DNA of 64,000 nucleotides from Cydia pomonella (GCF_033807575.1 NC_084729.1:806001-870000); one strand, 5' to 3'. Counted from the stretch's first letter, positions 30,114 to 42,275 are shown. Made by a program: numbers and translations. The notes: a model not told the origin generated them from the sequence alone.

Positions 30114-33100
30114 CTTCTTACCTTTTAACTTCTTGCCTGTTACAGAACTATGCAGTGAAGACCAAGTAGCTGCCTACGTCGATCTCAAAGGGAGAGGAGC
30201 ACTCAAGGTAATAGTCTGCTCCGCCTACCTGCCCGGAGAGAAGCAAGATCCCACAGAAGAACTGACTAAAGTGCTTGAGTACGCTCAAGCACAAAAGGCG
30301 GAACTTATTGTGGGATGTGACGCCAACGCCCACCACACCATCTGGGGGAGCACTGGAATCAACAAAAGGGGTGAGTTACTATCCCAATTTATCTTTACTA
30401 ATTGTCTGCACTTGTTGAATAAGGGTAATATGCCCACCTTCGTAACTAGAGCTAGGCAAGAAGTACTAGATATAACCTTCGCTACTGAAAAGGCGGCAAG
30501 TTGCCTAGCCGACTGGCGTGTCAGCAGCGAAAACTCAATGTCGGACCACAAACATATTTTGTTCAGTGTTAAAGGCTCTCTAGATAGGGAACCACTTACG
30601 CGTAGAAATCCAAAAGAAACGTCATGGGAAGCCTATAAGGCTGACCTCGAAAAACGTCTAAAGGATGTCCCAAAATATGTCAAAACACCAGACTCTCTTA
30701 ACATGGCAGTTAACCTAATATCTGAAGGCATAAGTAGGGCCTACGAACAAAGCTGTCCGCTGAAAGAGTCAAAAACTACTAACACAACGACGTGGTGGAA
30801 CAAAAGGCTAGAAAACCTCCGTAGGTCTACACGTCGCATATTCAATCACTCAACCACACCGAATGAGTGGGAAAGGTATGGTAGAGCATTGACTGAATAT
30901 AATAAACAAATCAGGAAGGCAAAAAGAAGGTCATGGAGAAGGTTCTGTGAAGAGATTGCCCAAACTCATAAAGGAGCGAGAATTCACAAAATACTCTCCA
31001 AGACATCAACCAACTATCTCGGTCTCCTGAAAAGACCAGATGGCACATTTACGAACACAGAAGAGGAAACTCTTGACTTGCTCAGAGGCACACACTTCCC
31101 CGGTTCGTATTCAACCAGTAACACACAACTTTGCGCCCAAAGGAATCCTCAAATCCACAGGGCACGCAATATCGACTGGAATTTGGCAACCAACATCTTT
31201 AGACCAAACAAAATTAAATGGGCTTTAAAAAAATTTCAACCATTTAAATCAGCGGGAGAAGATGGAGTGTTTCCGGCGCTTCTACAGCAAGGACAGGACC
31301 TCCTCCTCCCGCATCTGGCCAGAATATTCCGAGCAAGTTTCGCGTGGGGAATTATACCAGATAAATGGACTCGGGTCAAGGTACGATTTATACCAAAAGC
31401 AGGGAAGAAGGACTACTCACAGCCTAAATCCTTCAGACCTATTAGTCTAACATCGTTTTTACTCAAAACGATGGAAAGAATCATCGATCAGCACATCAGA
31501 GCCCAATACCTGGTGGAAAGACCACTAAGTGTAAACCAGCATGCTTACCAAAAGGGAAAATCTACGGAGACTGCCCTACTTGACCTGGTTGACAAGGTGC
31601 AGAAAACCCTAGAGGACAAGCAAACCGCTCTATGTGCGTTCCTTGATGTAGAGGGTGCTTTCGACAATACACCCACAGAGACCATACTTAATGGTATGAA
31701 ATCAAAGGGTGTTGACGAAACCACCACCAGATGGGTACATAGCATGCTCTCGAACAGAGTAGCCACTCTGACCCTCAATACTATAGAGCATGAATTTTAT
31801 ACCACAAAAGGGTGCCCACAAGGAGGCGTTCTTTCCCCTCTATTATGGACCCTGGCAGTGGACCAACTTCTTGCAATTATGTCAGGCCAAGACTATGACA
31901 CACAAGGATATGCCGACGACCTTGTAGTCATCATCAAAGGCCCTTGCCTCCACACAATATCAAACCTAATGCAAGGAGCTCTAAACACAATATTCAAATG
32001 GTGTAGAGAAAATGACTTGTCCATTAATCCGAGCAAGACTGTAATAGTACCATTCACAAGGAAACGAAAGCTCGAAAAGCTCACAGAACCAAGACTTAAT
32101 GGACAAATAATACCATTCTCAGACGAGGTCAAGTACCTAGGGGTCACTTTCGACCAAAAGTTAACTTGGAACCCTCACCTAAGAAATATTATACAAAAAG
32201 CGAAAATGGCCATGTGGTCATGCTGTCGAATGGCAGGAGCAAGATGGGGCATAAGACCCAAAATTGCTATGTGGTTATACACAGCGGTTGTGAGGCCCAT
32301 AATTACCTACGCCTCCGCAGTCTGGTGTAACAAAACCAACCAAAAGACGGCAATAGAAACTCTAAACAGCCTGCAGCGCACGGCATGTTTAACAGCAACA
32401 GGCGCCTTCTCCTCGACACCGGGGGCGGCCCTAGACGCACTGCTCGATATTATACCACTCCACTTGCAGGTGCAAAAGGAGGCTAAGCAATGCGTCTACA
32501 GAATATGCACGCTAAACAGGCCAAAATGGCGCTCTCAAGCATTAACCAAACTAAAGGCCTGGGTTTTTGCAAATAGAACCCTTAGCATGCCCACCGATGA
32601 CACGCACACTGAATGTCAGTTTAATAAACTGTACACAGTAGAAATACCTCCTAGAGACAAATGGACCAACAACCAAATGTTCGTCGAAGAGGGAAGCCAT
32701 ATTTGGTACACGGATGGTTCCAAGAAGGGCATTGATGTAGGATGTGGGATCTATGGTGAGAGACCTAAGCTCAGAGCCAGCGTCAGCATGGGCACACAGG
32801 CCTCAATCTTCCAGGCTGAAGTCTACGCCATCAACAAATGTGCGGAGATTAACCTGGATAAAAACCTACGACACCAACATATCTACATCAACTCAGACAG
32901 CCAGGCTGCTCTGCTGGCACTAGAATCCCTTGAGTCAAACTCAAAACTAGTCCAGAACTGTAAAACAAACCTCAATGCACTGGCAAACTCCAACAAAGTC
33001 ACACTTAGATGGGTACCAGGGCACTCTGACATTAACGGAAACGAAGAAGCGGACGAACTTGCTAGAAAGGGCGCAGACACACCCCTGGTCGGCCCAGAAC

Positions 33101-33604
33101 CGTTCTGTGGAATCACAAAACGGGATGCATATTCACTGCTCAGCAATTTAGAAAAAATAAGGGCAAACGATTGGTGGAAGTTCGTAAAAGGACAAGAACA
33201 CTCGAAAGCTCTAATCAAAGGGTTCAACAGCAAAAATGCTAGGGAGCTTCTAGGGCTCAAAAGACACAAAGCCTGCGCGGTGACCAGAATTTTGACTGGA
33301 CACTGTAAATTGAACAAACACATGTTTCAAATTGGAAAGAAACAAGACGCGACATGCAGGTTCTGCCATGAGTCAGAGGAGACTGCAATGCACATTCTCT
33401 ACTCCTGTGGACCACTAATGTCAAAAAGAAGTACCCACCTAGGGCGGCACGTATTGCAACCCTATGAGGTACAGAACATTACGGCCCAAAGAATCTGGAA
33501 TTTCCTGGATTCAACGGGCATCAGTAATGAACTTTAAAGGGCTGTCACAATAGACCAATGCCTGGTCGACGTGGCATTCAAAGGCCCACAAACTACAATA
33601 ATAA
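30114..33604 (+). mobile_element. Young LINE insertion, 5'-truncated, perfect 12-bp target duplication
   Basis: TACTTTACCTAC occurs at 30102-30113 and 33605-33616, exactly bordering 3.49 kb of LINE. The left border falls inside the endonuclease domain, as expected from incomplete reverse transcription. The right end has a 67-nt UTR with a short ATAAT tail. No internal stop or frameshift, so the insertion is recent. Confidence 0.95.
30133..33537 (+). CDS. LINE pol protein: partial endonuclease, reverse transcriptase, RNase H, zinc knuckle
   Basis: 1134 codons from a TTG; the true N-terminus is lost, and the frame is open to the insertion border. Residues 1-150 are the C-terminal part of an APE-like endonuclease: GCDANAHHTIWGS at about 61, LDITFA, SDHKHI at about 136; its N-terminal Asn/Glu part is missing. 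Reverse transcriptase: FIPKAGKKDY at about 420, FLDVEGAFDN at about 503, GCPQGGVLSPLLW at about 560, GYADDLVV at about 591, KYLGVTFD at about 675. RNase H: YTDGSKKG at about 857, QAEVYA, NSDSQAAL, WVPGHSDINGNEEADELA, all four acidic positions plus His present. C-terminal CRFCHESEETAMHILYSC at about 1074. The domain order fits the I/R1/LOA group. Probably unable to move alone without its N-terminus, but the RT and RNase H sites look intact. Confidence 0.95.
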   Translation: MPVTELCSEDQVAAYVDLKGRGALKVIVCSAYLPGEKQDPTEELTKVLEYAQAQKAELIVGCDANAHHTIWGSTGINKRGELLSQFIFTNCLHLLNKGNMPTFVTRARQEVLDITFATEKAASCLADWRVSSENSMSDHKHILFSVKGSLDREPLTRRNPKETSWEAYKADLEKRLKDVPKYVKTPDSLNMAVNLISEGISRAYEQSCPLKESKTTNTTTWWNKRLENLRRSTRRIFNHSTTPNEWERYGRALTEYNKQIRKAKRRSWRRFCEEIAQTHKGARIHKILSKTSTNYLGLLKRPDGTFTNTEEETLDLLRGTHFPGSYSTSNTQLCAQRNPQIHRARNIDWNLATNIFRPNKIKWALKKFQPFKSAGEDGVFPALLQQGQDLLLPHLARIFRASFAWGIIPDKWTRVKVRFIPKAGKKDYSQPKSFRPISLTSFLLKTMERIIDQHIRAQYLVERPLSVNQHAYQKGKSTETALLDLVDKVQKTLEDKQTALCAFLDVEGAFDNTPTETILNGMKSKGVDETTTRWVHSMLSNRVATLTLNTIEHEFYTTKGCPQGGVLSPLLWTLAVDQLLAIMSGQDYDTQGYADDLVVIIKGPCLHTISNLMQGALNTIFKWCRENDLSINPSKTVIVPFTRKRKLEKLTEPRLNGQIIPFSDEVKYLGVTFDQKLTWNPHLRNIIQKAKMAMWSCCRMAGARWGIRPKIAMWLYTAVVRPIITYASAVWCNKTNQKTAIETLNSLQRTACLTATGAFSSTPGAALDALLDIIPLHLQVQKEAKQCVYRICTLNRPKWRSQALTKLKAWVFANRTLSMPTDDTHTECQFNKLYTVEIPPRDKWTNNQMFVEEGSHIWYTDGSKKGIDVGCGIYGERPKLRASVSMGTQASIFQAEVYAINKCAEINLDKNLRHQHIYINSDSQAALLALESLESNSKLVQNCKTNLNALANSNKVTLRWVPGHSDINGNEEADELARKGADTPLVGPEPFCGITKRDAYSLLSNLEKIRANDWWKFVKGQEHSKALIKGFNSKNARELLGLKRHKACAVTRILTGHCKLNKHMFQIGKKQDATCRFCHESEETAMHILYSCGPLMSKRSTHLGRHVLQPYEVQNITAQRIWNFLDSTGISNEL

Positions 33605-33616
33605 TACTTTACCTAC

Positions 33617-36255
33617 GTGTTTAGATTTAGTTGCCTGACCAATCTTTGATATAAATTAAATAAAATCATGCACTAATAAACATTTACGACATTTTGAATT
33701 AAAATTTGCTGGTCAATTTGTGTTGTGACCCAGAATACATCCTTTCAAACAACGACTTTATCACAGATTCAAATCATGCTGTTGATCAACAATTCATTAA
33801 CAAAATAATTAACATTTTAATATTAAAATAATAAGAATCAAAATCTCACATTCATTGTTCTGTTTGGCGGAATAGTTGTTATAGTTAATAGTATCAAATT
33901 TAAAGTTTATTTATCATGCGGATAGTTGATATAATGCCGTGCCGACTGTTGTTGCTTACAAACCAGTTTAGGTCTGACCTCCGATTTGGTATATTTTCTG
34001 TAACTTCGGGATCTAGTTATATTGGTGTTTATAATATTATGTGAAAAGGACCATAATCTCTTATGAATGATGCTTTTGTATAGCACGCATTGCTTGCAGA
34101 ATATCCGCTTTATCACAAATTATCAGCTCAGCCCTGATTTGACTCGTCGTGTGCGCAATTAGTGTGCGTGGTGTATGGAAACAATTTATACCGCGTGTCT
34201 TTTTAAAAAACGAATGTATCATGTTTAACGTATTAGGTAGGAACCAGATTTAACATTCGTTCGTTATACTTATATGATCCATAAATATTCTCTTAGAATG
34301 AAACAAAATTTATTTTATCAAGATTAATAAAATAATACAGTACAAATATTCTTTGTTGCTCACCAATATAAAAACGAAAATAACATACAGATTAAGCACA
34401 TAACTCAAACTATGGTGCACAACAAGCGGTCTTATCGCTGAAGAGCGATATCTTCCAAACAACCAAACTAGGCTGTTATAATCGTATGTTTTGCGCATCC
34501 ATATCTTCACTAAGCTAAAATCAGAAGCATTCGCATTGCGTGTAATTCAAAATTCGAAATCAACCCTTTCACTTCCAAGGACTAGAACCACTCATAAGAT
34601 AAGAGATGTTAAGGAATGTCTTGCCTCATTGTTGTTTGTTGTTACAGTTGTAAGGTATTGGTACGGGTTGGTTTCTTAGAAGTTATAGGTATCATTTAGA
34701 TGTAGTAACCTGTAACGTGCCTTAGTGAAAATGCAGGAGGCACTTGAAATCAGATTACAATTTGATGTCATAATATGTACATGGCTACCCAAACTCAAAG
34801 GACCAGGACCATCATTGAGACCCAATCAGAATCGCGCAGCCACTCCAATGGCAACAGCAAACTGCCAATAATGGGGCTCTCGCTAGATTTAACAGTTGGC
34901 ATGCATGATATTGCTGTCCTAAAAAATAAACAGTTAAAAGGATTGTAAACGAATAAAGAACTGCCGAATATAAATATTATGTTTAAATAATATTCACTTA
35001 CTTTTTCTGTTCATGTAACTCAGCACAGTATCTTGATTCAATCCCAATAAACATTCCAATCTAGAGATTGTCATCAGAGAATCAGTAAATATCAACTTGT
35101 ATAACAGTAAATTGCAAACGCAAAACTGTTTAGTATAAGCCACCAGGCTATTATAATATGTTTGCACCTAAGCCATACCCTATAGGTATAAGGACTTCCT
35201 ATTATTATTCAACCATTGATTCATAGTGTGGACAGTCACAGATTAGCGATTGATATAAACTAATTAGATAAATATTAACTTAACTTCTGAATTGTGTATG
35301 TATCTATGTCATGTACATGCGATGACCCAAACCTAGGGTTAAAAATATTAAAATATATTATTATTGAGAAGACTTCAAATGAAAGGCATACTAATTGAAT
35401 GGGCTAGTGGTTTCTTTATTATCTATTTTATTCGAATAAAAACAGGTAAGGGAGTGGTATATAATTTAAAGAATAGTCACTAGCCATGCATAACTATTTT
35501 AATTTTGTTAAATGAAAGTGGAATCGAGCAGTAGATGTTAATTGATGTCGCCAACTCAATTGAGTCTACTCGTCGTAGATGTACATATTAAGTACCTTCA
35601 ACCTTCATACTCATAGTAATAATTACAAAGGCTGTAGAAGACCATGGTGGATACATTTCTGAATAAGATCAGAATTTCTCAAGTATTGTGTTATTTTAAT
35701 AAATATAATGACAGAAGGAATTCAGATATAATATCATCTATGTTGTATAATATCATCTTTAGAAACAATAAAAAGGACTTTATTATTAATTATTTTAGTA
35801 TGCAAAAGCTCAAACCATTAAACCTTTAAAAGGAAGAGATTAATCATAAGCCAAATAATTATTGATAATTATTGATCGGGACACCTCAGCTTGTTAGCTT
35901 GTTTATCAGATTTAATCGGATTGAAATGTAGACTGGAGCTACACTATGATCCCAAGAATCATAATCACAATTAGAATCAGATGTCATATCCTCGTAAGGC
36001 CCAAGGTCCTACCTATAGGACTTATTCAGTTCGATGAAATTTAAATCATATTGAATTAGGACAGCTAGAGTTGCATTTGTTTTGTTTCGTGCAATTTTCA
36101 AACAAAATAAAATCTACTGTATTCCGTGCACTATAGGTTCAAATTCCAGTGGCAAATTTTGGATTTTTCTTTTCTATGGCTGGGCCTTAAGAGGATATAT
36201 GGAAGTTCGATATCTTTCTTGATTCATTTTAATATTGCCGTGAAATATCGTAGTG
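33617..36255. other. No gene recognised
   Basis: AT-rich DNA without open frames above background. I found no repeat shared with the rest of the window. Confidence 0.4.
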
Positions 36256-36455
36256 TTAAGGCTGCACTCGACGCGAATGACCTCGCGCGTGTGGGCGGAG
36301 CTTTATACCCCTCACCGCACCACCCGTTGCAAAAGATCGAGCGCGCAGAGCTATGCGTTCGAAATAGAATATCGCTTGCTCGCGCGTGCAATGCAGCTCA
36401 GGTCCGTCTAGCAATACGACTTGCCTCGCACTGCCTCCGCAGAGGGGGGTAATGG
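36256..36455. other. GC-rich island of unknown nature
   Basis: About 190 bp much richer in G+C and CpG than its surroundings (for example CGCGCGTGTGGGCGGAGC). It is covered by a plus frame, but codon content gives no recognisable protein. Confidence 0.4.
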
Positions 36456-36739
36456 TAGGAATCTAGGCGGAATTTAGGCTTATTGTTTTTAGGAATTGAG
36501 GCATAGTTTTATGAAATTGCAAAAAGCAAGAAAACCAAATCATTTTATAGTGTCTTGTGAGAATGATTGTAAAGTTCCATGTTTTTGCAGAAGTAATACC
36601 GATCTAACTGAAAGAAATATAGTTGTGTAAATTAAAATAAATTTCCAGAAAAATATATCGTTGGTCATATTTTGTAGATTGTTATATATTTTTTGCTGCT
36701 CAGAAAGTATCAATCTTTCATATAAAATATGGTTCTGAA

Positions 36740-37900
36740 TAACTTAGTTTTACGGTATTTTGCGGGAAGAGGAGCCGTAATTGTTTTATGTACGACTCCT
36801 ACAGTAGCAATAGTCACAAGACAGATTTATCAAAGTCTTATTCGTTGCCGTATCGTCATAAGTCACTGTGGACACCTGTCCTGTGTGGTTCTTCACCAGT
36901 GCACTCGAAGCCGCTCTTTCTTGGGCGGTGTATGCTAGCCTGTAATGTGGATTTATCATTAATGTTATTCTGTTCGCCCAACGACGTGTGACCATACGTC
37001 CATCCCTACGCTTCCTTGGCTCTTCCTTTCTTGGTTCGGCCGCGATAGCCGAAGAAACTAAGAACGCTATGGGTACAAACAGTGGATAACCTCGGTGATG
37101 TCGAGCTTGTCAAGAGTTGAAGCAGTTGCACCGTAGTAACGTTCAAGCATTCTTCGCCAGCACCATATCTCAAATGCATCTGTCCTATGATGGGTTTCAG
37201 TTTCAATGGTCTAGGTTTCGGACATGTAAAGAATATGATCGAGAAACCAAGGCGCCCGCATTAGTCTGATCCTTGTTTTATGTTATTCCATATGCATATC
37301 CTGGCGAGTCGTTTCACCGCAGCTTTGGCCATATGAGCTCTTCTGATCACCTTTTAGTCGCAGATGCCATCATCACTTATTTAAAATACCAAGTAAACCA
37401 ACAACTTGCCTCAAGATCGTGCAATTCATTGATTCTCTTAATTTTACCAGGAAGATCGACATGCATCATCTTCGTCTCATTTCTATTGATCATAAGGTAT
37501 GGATCTGGATCCTGAAAATTGACTCATTACTGGCATACTCAATCTTTTGTAGCAGAACCGAAATTCATTTTCCACAGACACTTAACCTAATATAGTCATG
37601 TCATCTGCAAAACTGAGTTTATTGATTAGTTGGCCACCAACTTGGACATCACCCTCACAACCATCCAATAGGTACTCATTGTCTATTCACAGATCTCAGT
37701 GAACAGTTGCACTCCTCGTTCAACTATAAAAAGATTACGTGTTGCGGTATCCCCATTTCTCATAACTCTGAACATTTTACTCCAGTTAAAGAAATCAAAA
37801 GCCTTTGCGAATGCGAAGTCAATAAAGCGCAAAGCCTTAAAGAGTATACAGACGCCGGACCCACTGTATTCTTTATTAATTGGCACACGTTGAGAATTTG
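36740..37900 (-). pseudogene. Heavily decayed LINE reverse transcriptase
   Basis: Minus readings in shifting frames: FIDFAFAKAFDFFNW (first catalytic Asp region, near 37830), LSFADDMTILG (YADD-like box, near 37590), ISDDGICD and RRAHMAKAA (thumb, near 37370). Order and spacing match RT. Many stops and frameshifts; an old insertion. Confidence 0.7.
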
Positions 37901-39060
37901 CTACTGAGTACCCATCTATATGTCTCGCATGGTTGTTAAAGTTGTGAAGTGATTATTCGTGAATAAAAGAAACAGAGTGGGTCAATTTGATGGACACAGC
38001 AGTTAAAACACTGTGGTGCGGAAGGCTGGCGATATTTTGCTTAATTTAAGATCTGATCGGAATGAGGAAGATGGATCGGTACCTCGGATGTACAGTATAT
38101 GTATTGCTGTTTCTACCATCCTTAGCAGGACTGATGCATGTGCACGGGTAGAAAGAGTAAACATATCGAAAGCTGCCACGAAAAGCGGACTTACTGTGTT
38201 GCGTGCCGTTAAGCCCGAGGACACCACGTATATGACCCTTCGAAATCTTAAGTTTTTCAAATAGATAAGACGGCTGTTAATCGCGAATGACTCCAAAAAG
38301 CAATGATGCAAAGTGTGAGGTAGGTCTGGCAGACATATTTATAACGGTTTAAAAATGGTGTGATGTGAGAACGGCAAGAAACAGAAAAGAAAAGCATTTT
38401 GAATGCGTTGAGTTAATACTGAGGTACTCGCCAGCATCCACCCCCCAAAGGCGGTATCAGTGTAGCTCAATTTAGACAGAATAAAGTGTGGCAAAAATGT
38501 TTATGCGTAAATCTTTTAAAAAAGTTGCTGACAATTTGACTGTCCCAACATATTTAAACTAGATTATTTCACACCAGGCGCGATATAAACGCACCAGAGA
38601 ATGATAAGAAGAATAAAAACCACTTTGCAAACAAACAAACAGAGTTCATTTTGACTCAATATCTGCTTGATAAATCGAAATGAACGGTAAGAAAAGGTGC
38701 CTTGAATATCACATCACTTGTTTTGGATTTGACGGTTCGAAGTGGGAGCCTGATTTGACAAGTCTGTTGAATGTCCAATTAGCATAAAAAAAGGAGTGTG
38801 GTCGAGTTGTAGATAGATTCTATTTTACATTCTGATTTGTGATTATATAAAAATAGCGTGATTCTCCCTTGGCTGGGGAGGGCTGCCGGACATGAAGTGG
38901 GTGCACCCAGAGATGGACATGTCAACAGACATGTCAGCGAATAGATTTAAAGCGAATACTTAACATAGTAGATTACTGCGAGTAATATTCAGTAAAGAGA
39001 AGTAGTGGGAATTTAGGTTACATACACCCGTTCGGATAAGATGGCCGCATTAGTCTGTGT
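37901..39060. other. No gene recognised
   Basis: A plus frame at 38013-38264 (84 codons) has no recognisable motif. The remainder is featureless. Confidence 0.35.
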
Positions 39061-39076
39061 GGTAACTATCATTGCA

Positions 39077-39300
39077 TATAAAAACGTATGTTCTTTTCGT
39101 TCACGCGGTCGTCGCAGTGTTCAAAACAGTTACAGTTGTTTACGTCTGCTGTAGTAATAGTTGTGACACTTGAAGTGGTGAAATAGGTTATTATGTTAAT
39201 AACGATGTCAAAAGAGCAAAGTGACAAAGTGACAGAGCGAATCACAGATGGTAGTTACAGATGGGATAAACCTATCGCGAACGGAGCTCTCACTGTTTAA
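39077..39300 (+). promoter_or_regulatory. Promoter-like stretch with short ORF
   Basis: TATAAAAAC at 39077-39085 is followed by GCAGTG (initiator-like) at 39114-39119, somewhat further than the ideal 30 nt, in a CpG-rich stretch. An ATG at 39193 opens a 35-residue frame starting MLITMSKEQSDKV, ending at 39300. It could be a retrotransposon leader, the first exon of an unrecognised gene, or chance. Confidence 0.35.
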
Positions 39301-39382
39301 CAATACCGATATTTGATATCAGATCGCATTGCCACTCTCTGACACATGAGCCGCATGACGCGGTCTCTTCTCGTGACCTAAA

Positions 39383-39720
39383 TTGCAACTAGGGACTGCT
39401 CGGAGCAATTTAGAACCGTACGCGCGGGAGTGTAGGAAATATCATTGGTCATGGGTTGACGAAGAGACCAGTAATGGACCAAATATGACAGGTCGCAGCC
39501 GTGATCCCACTCAGCTCAGCTCAGACATCGATGGACGCTCACACCAGTTTCAGGATCCTGCTTTCAATCAGTTTAGCACGGAAATTGATCAGTATTCAGA
39601 TCAGTCTTAGGATCCTGTTATTATTTGGCTCAGCACAAACATTGATGAATGCTCAGACCAGACTCAGAATCCTGTTCTTTATCAGCTCAAGACAGATCAC
39701 TCACAATCACAACTCAACTC
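39383..39720 (+). pseudogene. Frame with degenerate 17-19-residue repeats and one stop
   Basis: From 39503 a DP/NP-starting unit repeats at 39503, 39554, 39611 and 39668: DPTQLSSDIDGRSHQFQ, DPAFNQFSTEIDQYSDQS, DPVIIWLSTNIDECSDQTQ. A TAG lies between the second and third units, yet the same frame stays open to about 39892. The DNA period is 51-57 bp. Unknown protein or an accidental minisatellite. Confidence 0.4.
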
Positions 39721-39912
39721 AGACCAGATGCACGATTGGATCGATCTCAGAAACGCAGTGTCTCAGCACATTTCTGTAACGTCATCAGAAATTGCACAAA
39801 GTCTTAGGCCGTGCCGATTCACGACGCAAAGGGTGAACCATGCGGTTCGAGAATCACATCGTTATTCACAAGTGTTCTTATTATCTGATTGTTGATTTAT
39901 TTATATGTTTGC

Positions 39913-40255
39913 CCTAGTGCGAAAATTCACATCACACAGCTAAACTGTGGAATGAACTGTCGCCTGCGGTATTTCCGGACCGATACGACCTTCAAACCTT
40001 CAAGAAAAGAGCGTACTCCCATCTTAAAGGCCAGCAACGCACTTACAACCCCTCTGGTGTTGCAGGTGTCCATGGGCGGCGGTAATCGCTTACTATCACG
40101 TGATCCGTCGGCTCGTTTGCCTCCTCTACCATAAAAAAAAAAAAATTAGCATATTACTATGTCGAACATTTAAAGGGCCATATGTACTGTAAAACGTTGT
40201 ACGATACATGTGCGAATAGGTAATTCGCAACTCGTGTCGAGTTAAGAGTCTCCGG
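39913..40255 (-). mobile_element. Element 'H', copy 3, split by a LINE end
   Basis: Minus copy; its two parts flank 39937-40145. TTAGCATATTACTATGTCGA and TTTACAGTACATATGGCCC (inverted) are diagnostic. Confidence 0.65.
39937..40145 (+). pseudogene. LINE 3' end, family J, nested in element 'H'
   Basis: KLWNELSPAVFPDRYDLQTF then KKRAYSHLKGQQRTY and an A-run (about 14 A). The clearest copy of this family. It interrupts element H, so it is younger than that element. Confidence 0.75.
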
Positions 40256-40609
40256 CAGAATTTCACCTTCCCATACAAACGGAGTTTCATTCTCATTTTA
40301 AAACTACGTATTGTATTGTAATGAAACTTTGCACATACACATGAGGTATATCTAATCCGGTAATTAGTTTATACAGCTCCAGTTTATAAAAAAAACGAAA
40401 AAGAGCAAAAACAAGTTTTGTATGAAAAAGTTTAATTCGCCGTATTTTTTTAACTATGGTATCCAGAAACTAATTACAGGACTAGGTAGATATACGTTAT
40501 CCTAATGTAAGTACAACATTTTAGAGCAATCTAGCTAGTAGTATCAAAATGAGAGCGTAACTACGTTTGTATGGTGAACCGAGCTTGCTGGGTAAACAAC
40601 TCCGATGTA

Positions 40610-40754
40610 CAGTCAACCAATTTGATTCCTAGGCCACTATAGAACCATGCCATAATGACTTCTACGACAGTGCTTATTGAGTGATGCGTGTCAAGTATCT
40701 AGTAGTTAAAGCGACAAGGTTCTATAGTGGCCTAGGATTCAAATTGGTTGACTG
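40610..40754. mobile_element. MITE 'M1' with 40-bp inverted ends and TA duplication
   Basis: Ends CAGTCAACCAATTTGATTCC and GGATTCAAATTGGTTGACTG, arms continuing through AGGCCACTATAGAACC. Flanked by TA on both sides. 145 bp. Tc1/mariner-like by duplication and terminus. Confidence 0.88.
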
Positions 40755-40807
40755 TACCTGAAATAATATTTAGCTTGCAAGATTTGACCTAATTACAATA
40801 TTAGGTA

Positions 40808-41203
40808 CAGTTGCCATCAGATATATCGGAGCGGCCAAAGTGCTCACAAATATCTAAACACGCCTCTGTTGTCAAGGCGTTACAGTGCGTGCTTTTACGG
40901 TTCCATGCCCATAGGGTCAAACGGGACTCTATTACTGAGACTTCGCTGTCCGTCCGTCCGTTTGTCACCAGGCTGTATCTCATGAACCGTGATAGTTAGC
41001 CAGTTGAAATGTCTACGGATGATGTATTTCTGTTGCCGCTATAACAACAAATACTAGAAATTGAATAAAATATATATTTAAGGGGGCTCCCATACAAAAA
41101 AGTGATTTATAGATAATGGTACGGGACCCTTCGTGCGCGAGTCCGACTCGCACTTGGCCGGTTTTTGAGATATTTTAAGCATCTATATATCTGATGTTGA
41201 CTG
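40808..41203. mobile_element. TIR element 'M2' carrying a nested repeat 'S'
   Basis: Ends CAGTTGCCATCAGATATAT and ATATATCTGATGTTGACTG, TA on both sides. A minus copy of repeat S (about 40900-41165) fills the middle. Confidence 0.82.
40900..41165 (-). repeat. Repeat 'S' nested in M2
   Basis: Minus copy from GGGTCAAACGGGACTCTATT to CGAGTCCGACTCGCACTTGG. Nearly identical to 45244-45508. Confidence 0.82.
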
Positions 41204-41262
41204 TACAATATTCATACTCATTTATTTATAATATGATTACATATTACGACGACGATTTTGAC

Positions 41263-41530
41263 GATCAGTTTGGCCGAGTGGGTAGTGACCCTGCCTACGA
41301 AGCTGATGGTCCCGGGTTCAAATCCTGGTAAGGGCATTTATTCGTGTGATGAGCATGGATATTTGTTCCTGAGTCATGGGTGTTTTCTATGTATTTAAGT
41401 ATTTATAAATATTTATATATTATATATATCGTTGTCTAAGTACCCTCAACACAAGCCTTATTGAGCTTACTGTGGGACTTAGTCAATTTATGTAATAATG
41501 TCCTATAATATTTATTTATTTATTTATTTA
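41263..41530 (+). mobile_element. SINE 'A', full copy
   Basis: tRNA-like head (TTTGGCCGAGTGGG A box, GGGTTCAAATCCTGG B box), body, (TTTA)n tail. Together with the preceding DNA it is duplicated at 45244-45880. Confidence 0.88.
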
Positions 41531-42140
41531 TATTACACGTCACAATTTGATTAACATAAGATTTGCAATACTCTGCAGTTATTATTACAGTTTATAGTTA
41601 CATACATACATACGTACGTATACGTATACGTGTATACGTACATAGCAGTTTTTCGATAGTGAGCATTATATAATATTAATTAAATTTTGGTACATTAAAT
41701 AATTTATTTTGTGGTATGTCTATGATATCATAATAATATATTGTAGAATTAATTCAGGCTATAAAAGGCGTTGGAGAGGAGCCATCTTTTGAATTCCCGC
41801 GTGAATGAGTTAGAATGAAATAAAATTTATTAGTACAAATGCCCGTGATGAAATGGGTAAAATAAAACAAAGAACATAGTCTTAGAAGTTACTATGTATT
41901 CTGGTAGTATTGTGTTAGGTACATAATAAATATACACCGTGGGCCAATTAAAGCCGACAGACTTTAAAAGTGTATTCTTGATCACATTTAGAGACTGAAA
42001 TACTTCTTTGGAAAAAATAAATAAACGGAAACAATGTATTGAGATAATATATTGTTTTCATTTGGCTTGGCCACCCCGATGACTTTTGATATAATAAGGA
42101 TAACATTTTGTAACACTAAAACATAACATTTATAACACTC
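41531..42140. other. No gene; dinucleotide-rich DNA
   Basis: A (ATAC)/(GTAC)-rich microsatellite at about 41600-41645; otherwise AT-rich. Confidence 0.4.
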
Positions 42141-42275
42141 AAAATAACAACTAACACAGCAATACAATACAATACAATATAACATTTTCTATGTTAAAGA
42201 AACAGTTATAAATTAGTACTTTTGATTACTTATGAATAGTTAAACTTTAATTAGTAATGCACAAAAATAATAAAC
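42141..42275 (+). repeat. Local duplicate 'A1'
   Basis: About 130 bp from AAAATAACAACTAACACAGC to GTAATGCACAAAAATAATAA, repeated with few changes at 43824-43952. Confidence 0.8.

Noticed and set aside
36126..36452. 108-codon ORF
   Set aside because: No motif, no splice context, driven by a GC-rich islet; not supported as a gene.
38013..38264. 84-codon ORF, possible transposase tail
   Set aside because: I could not match any hAT, piggyBac or mariner motif with confidence.
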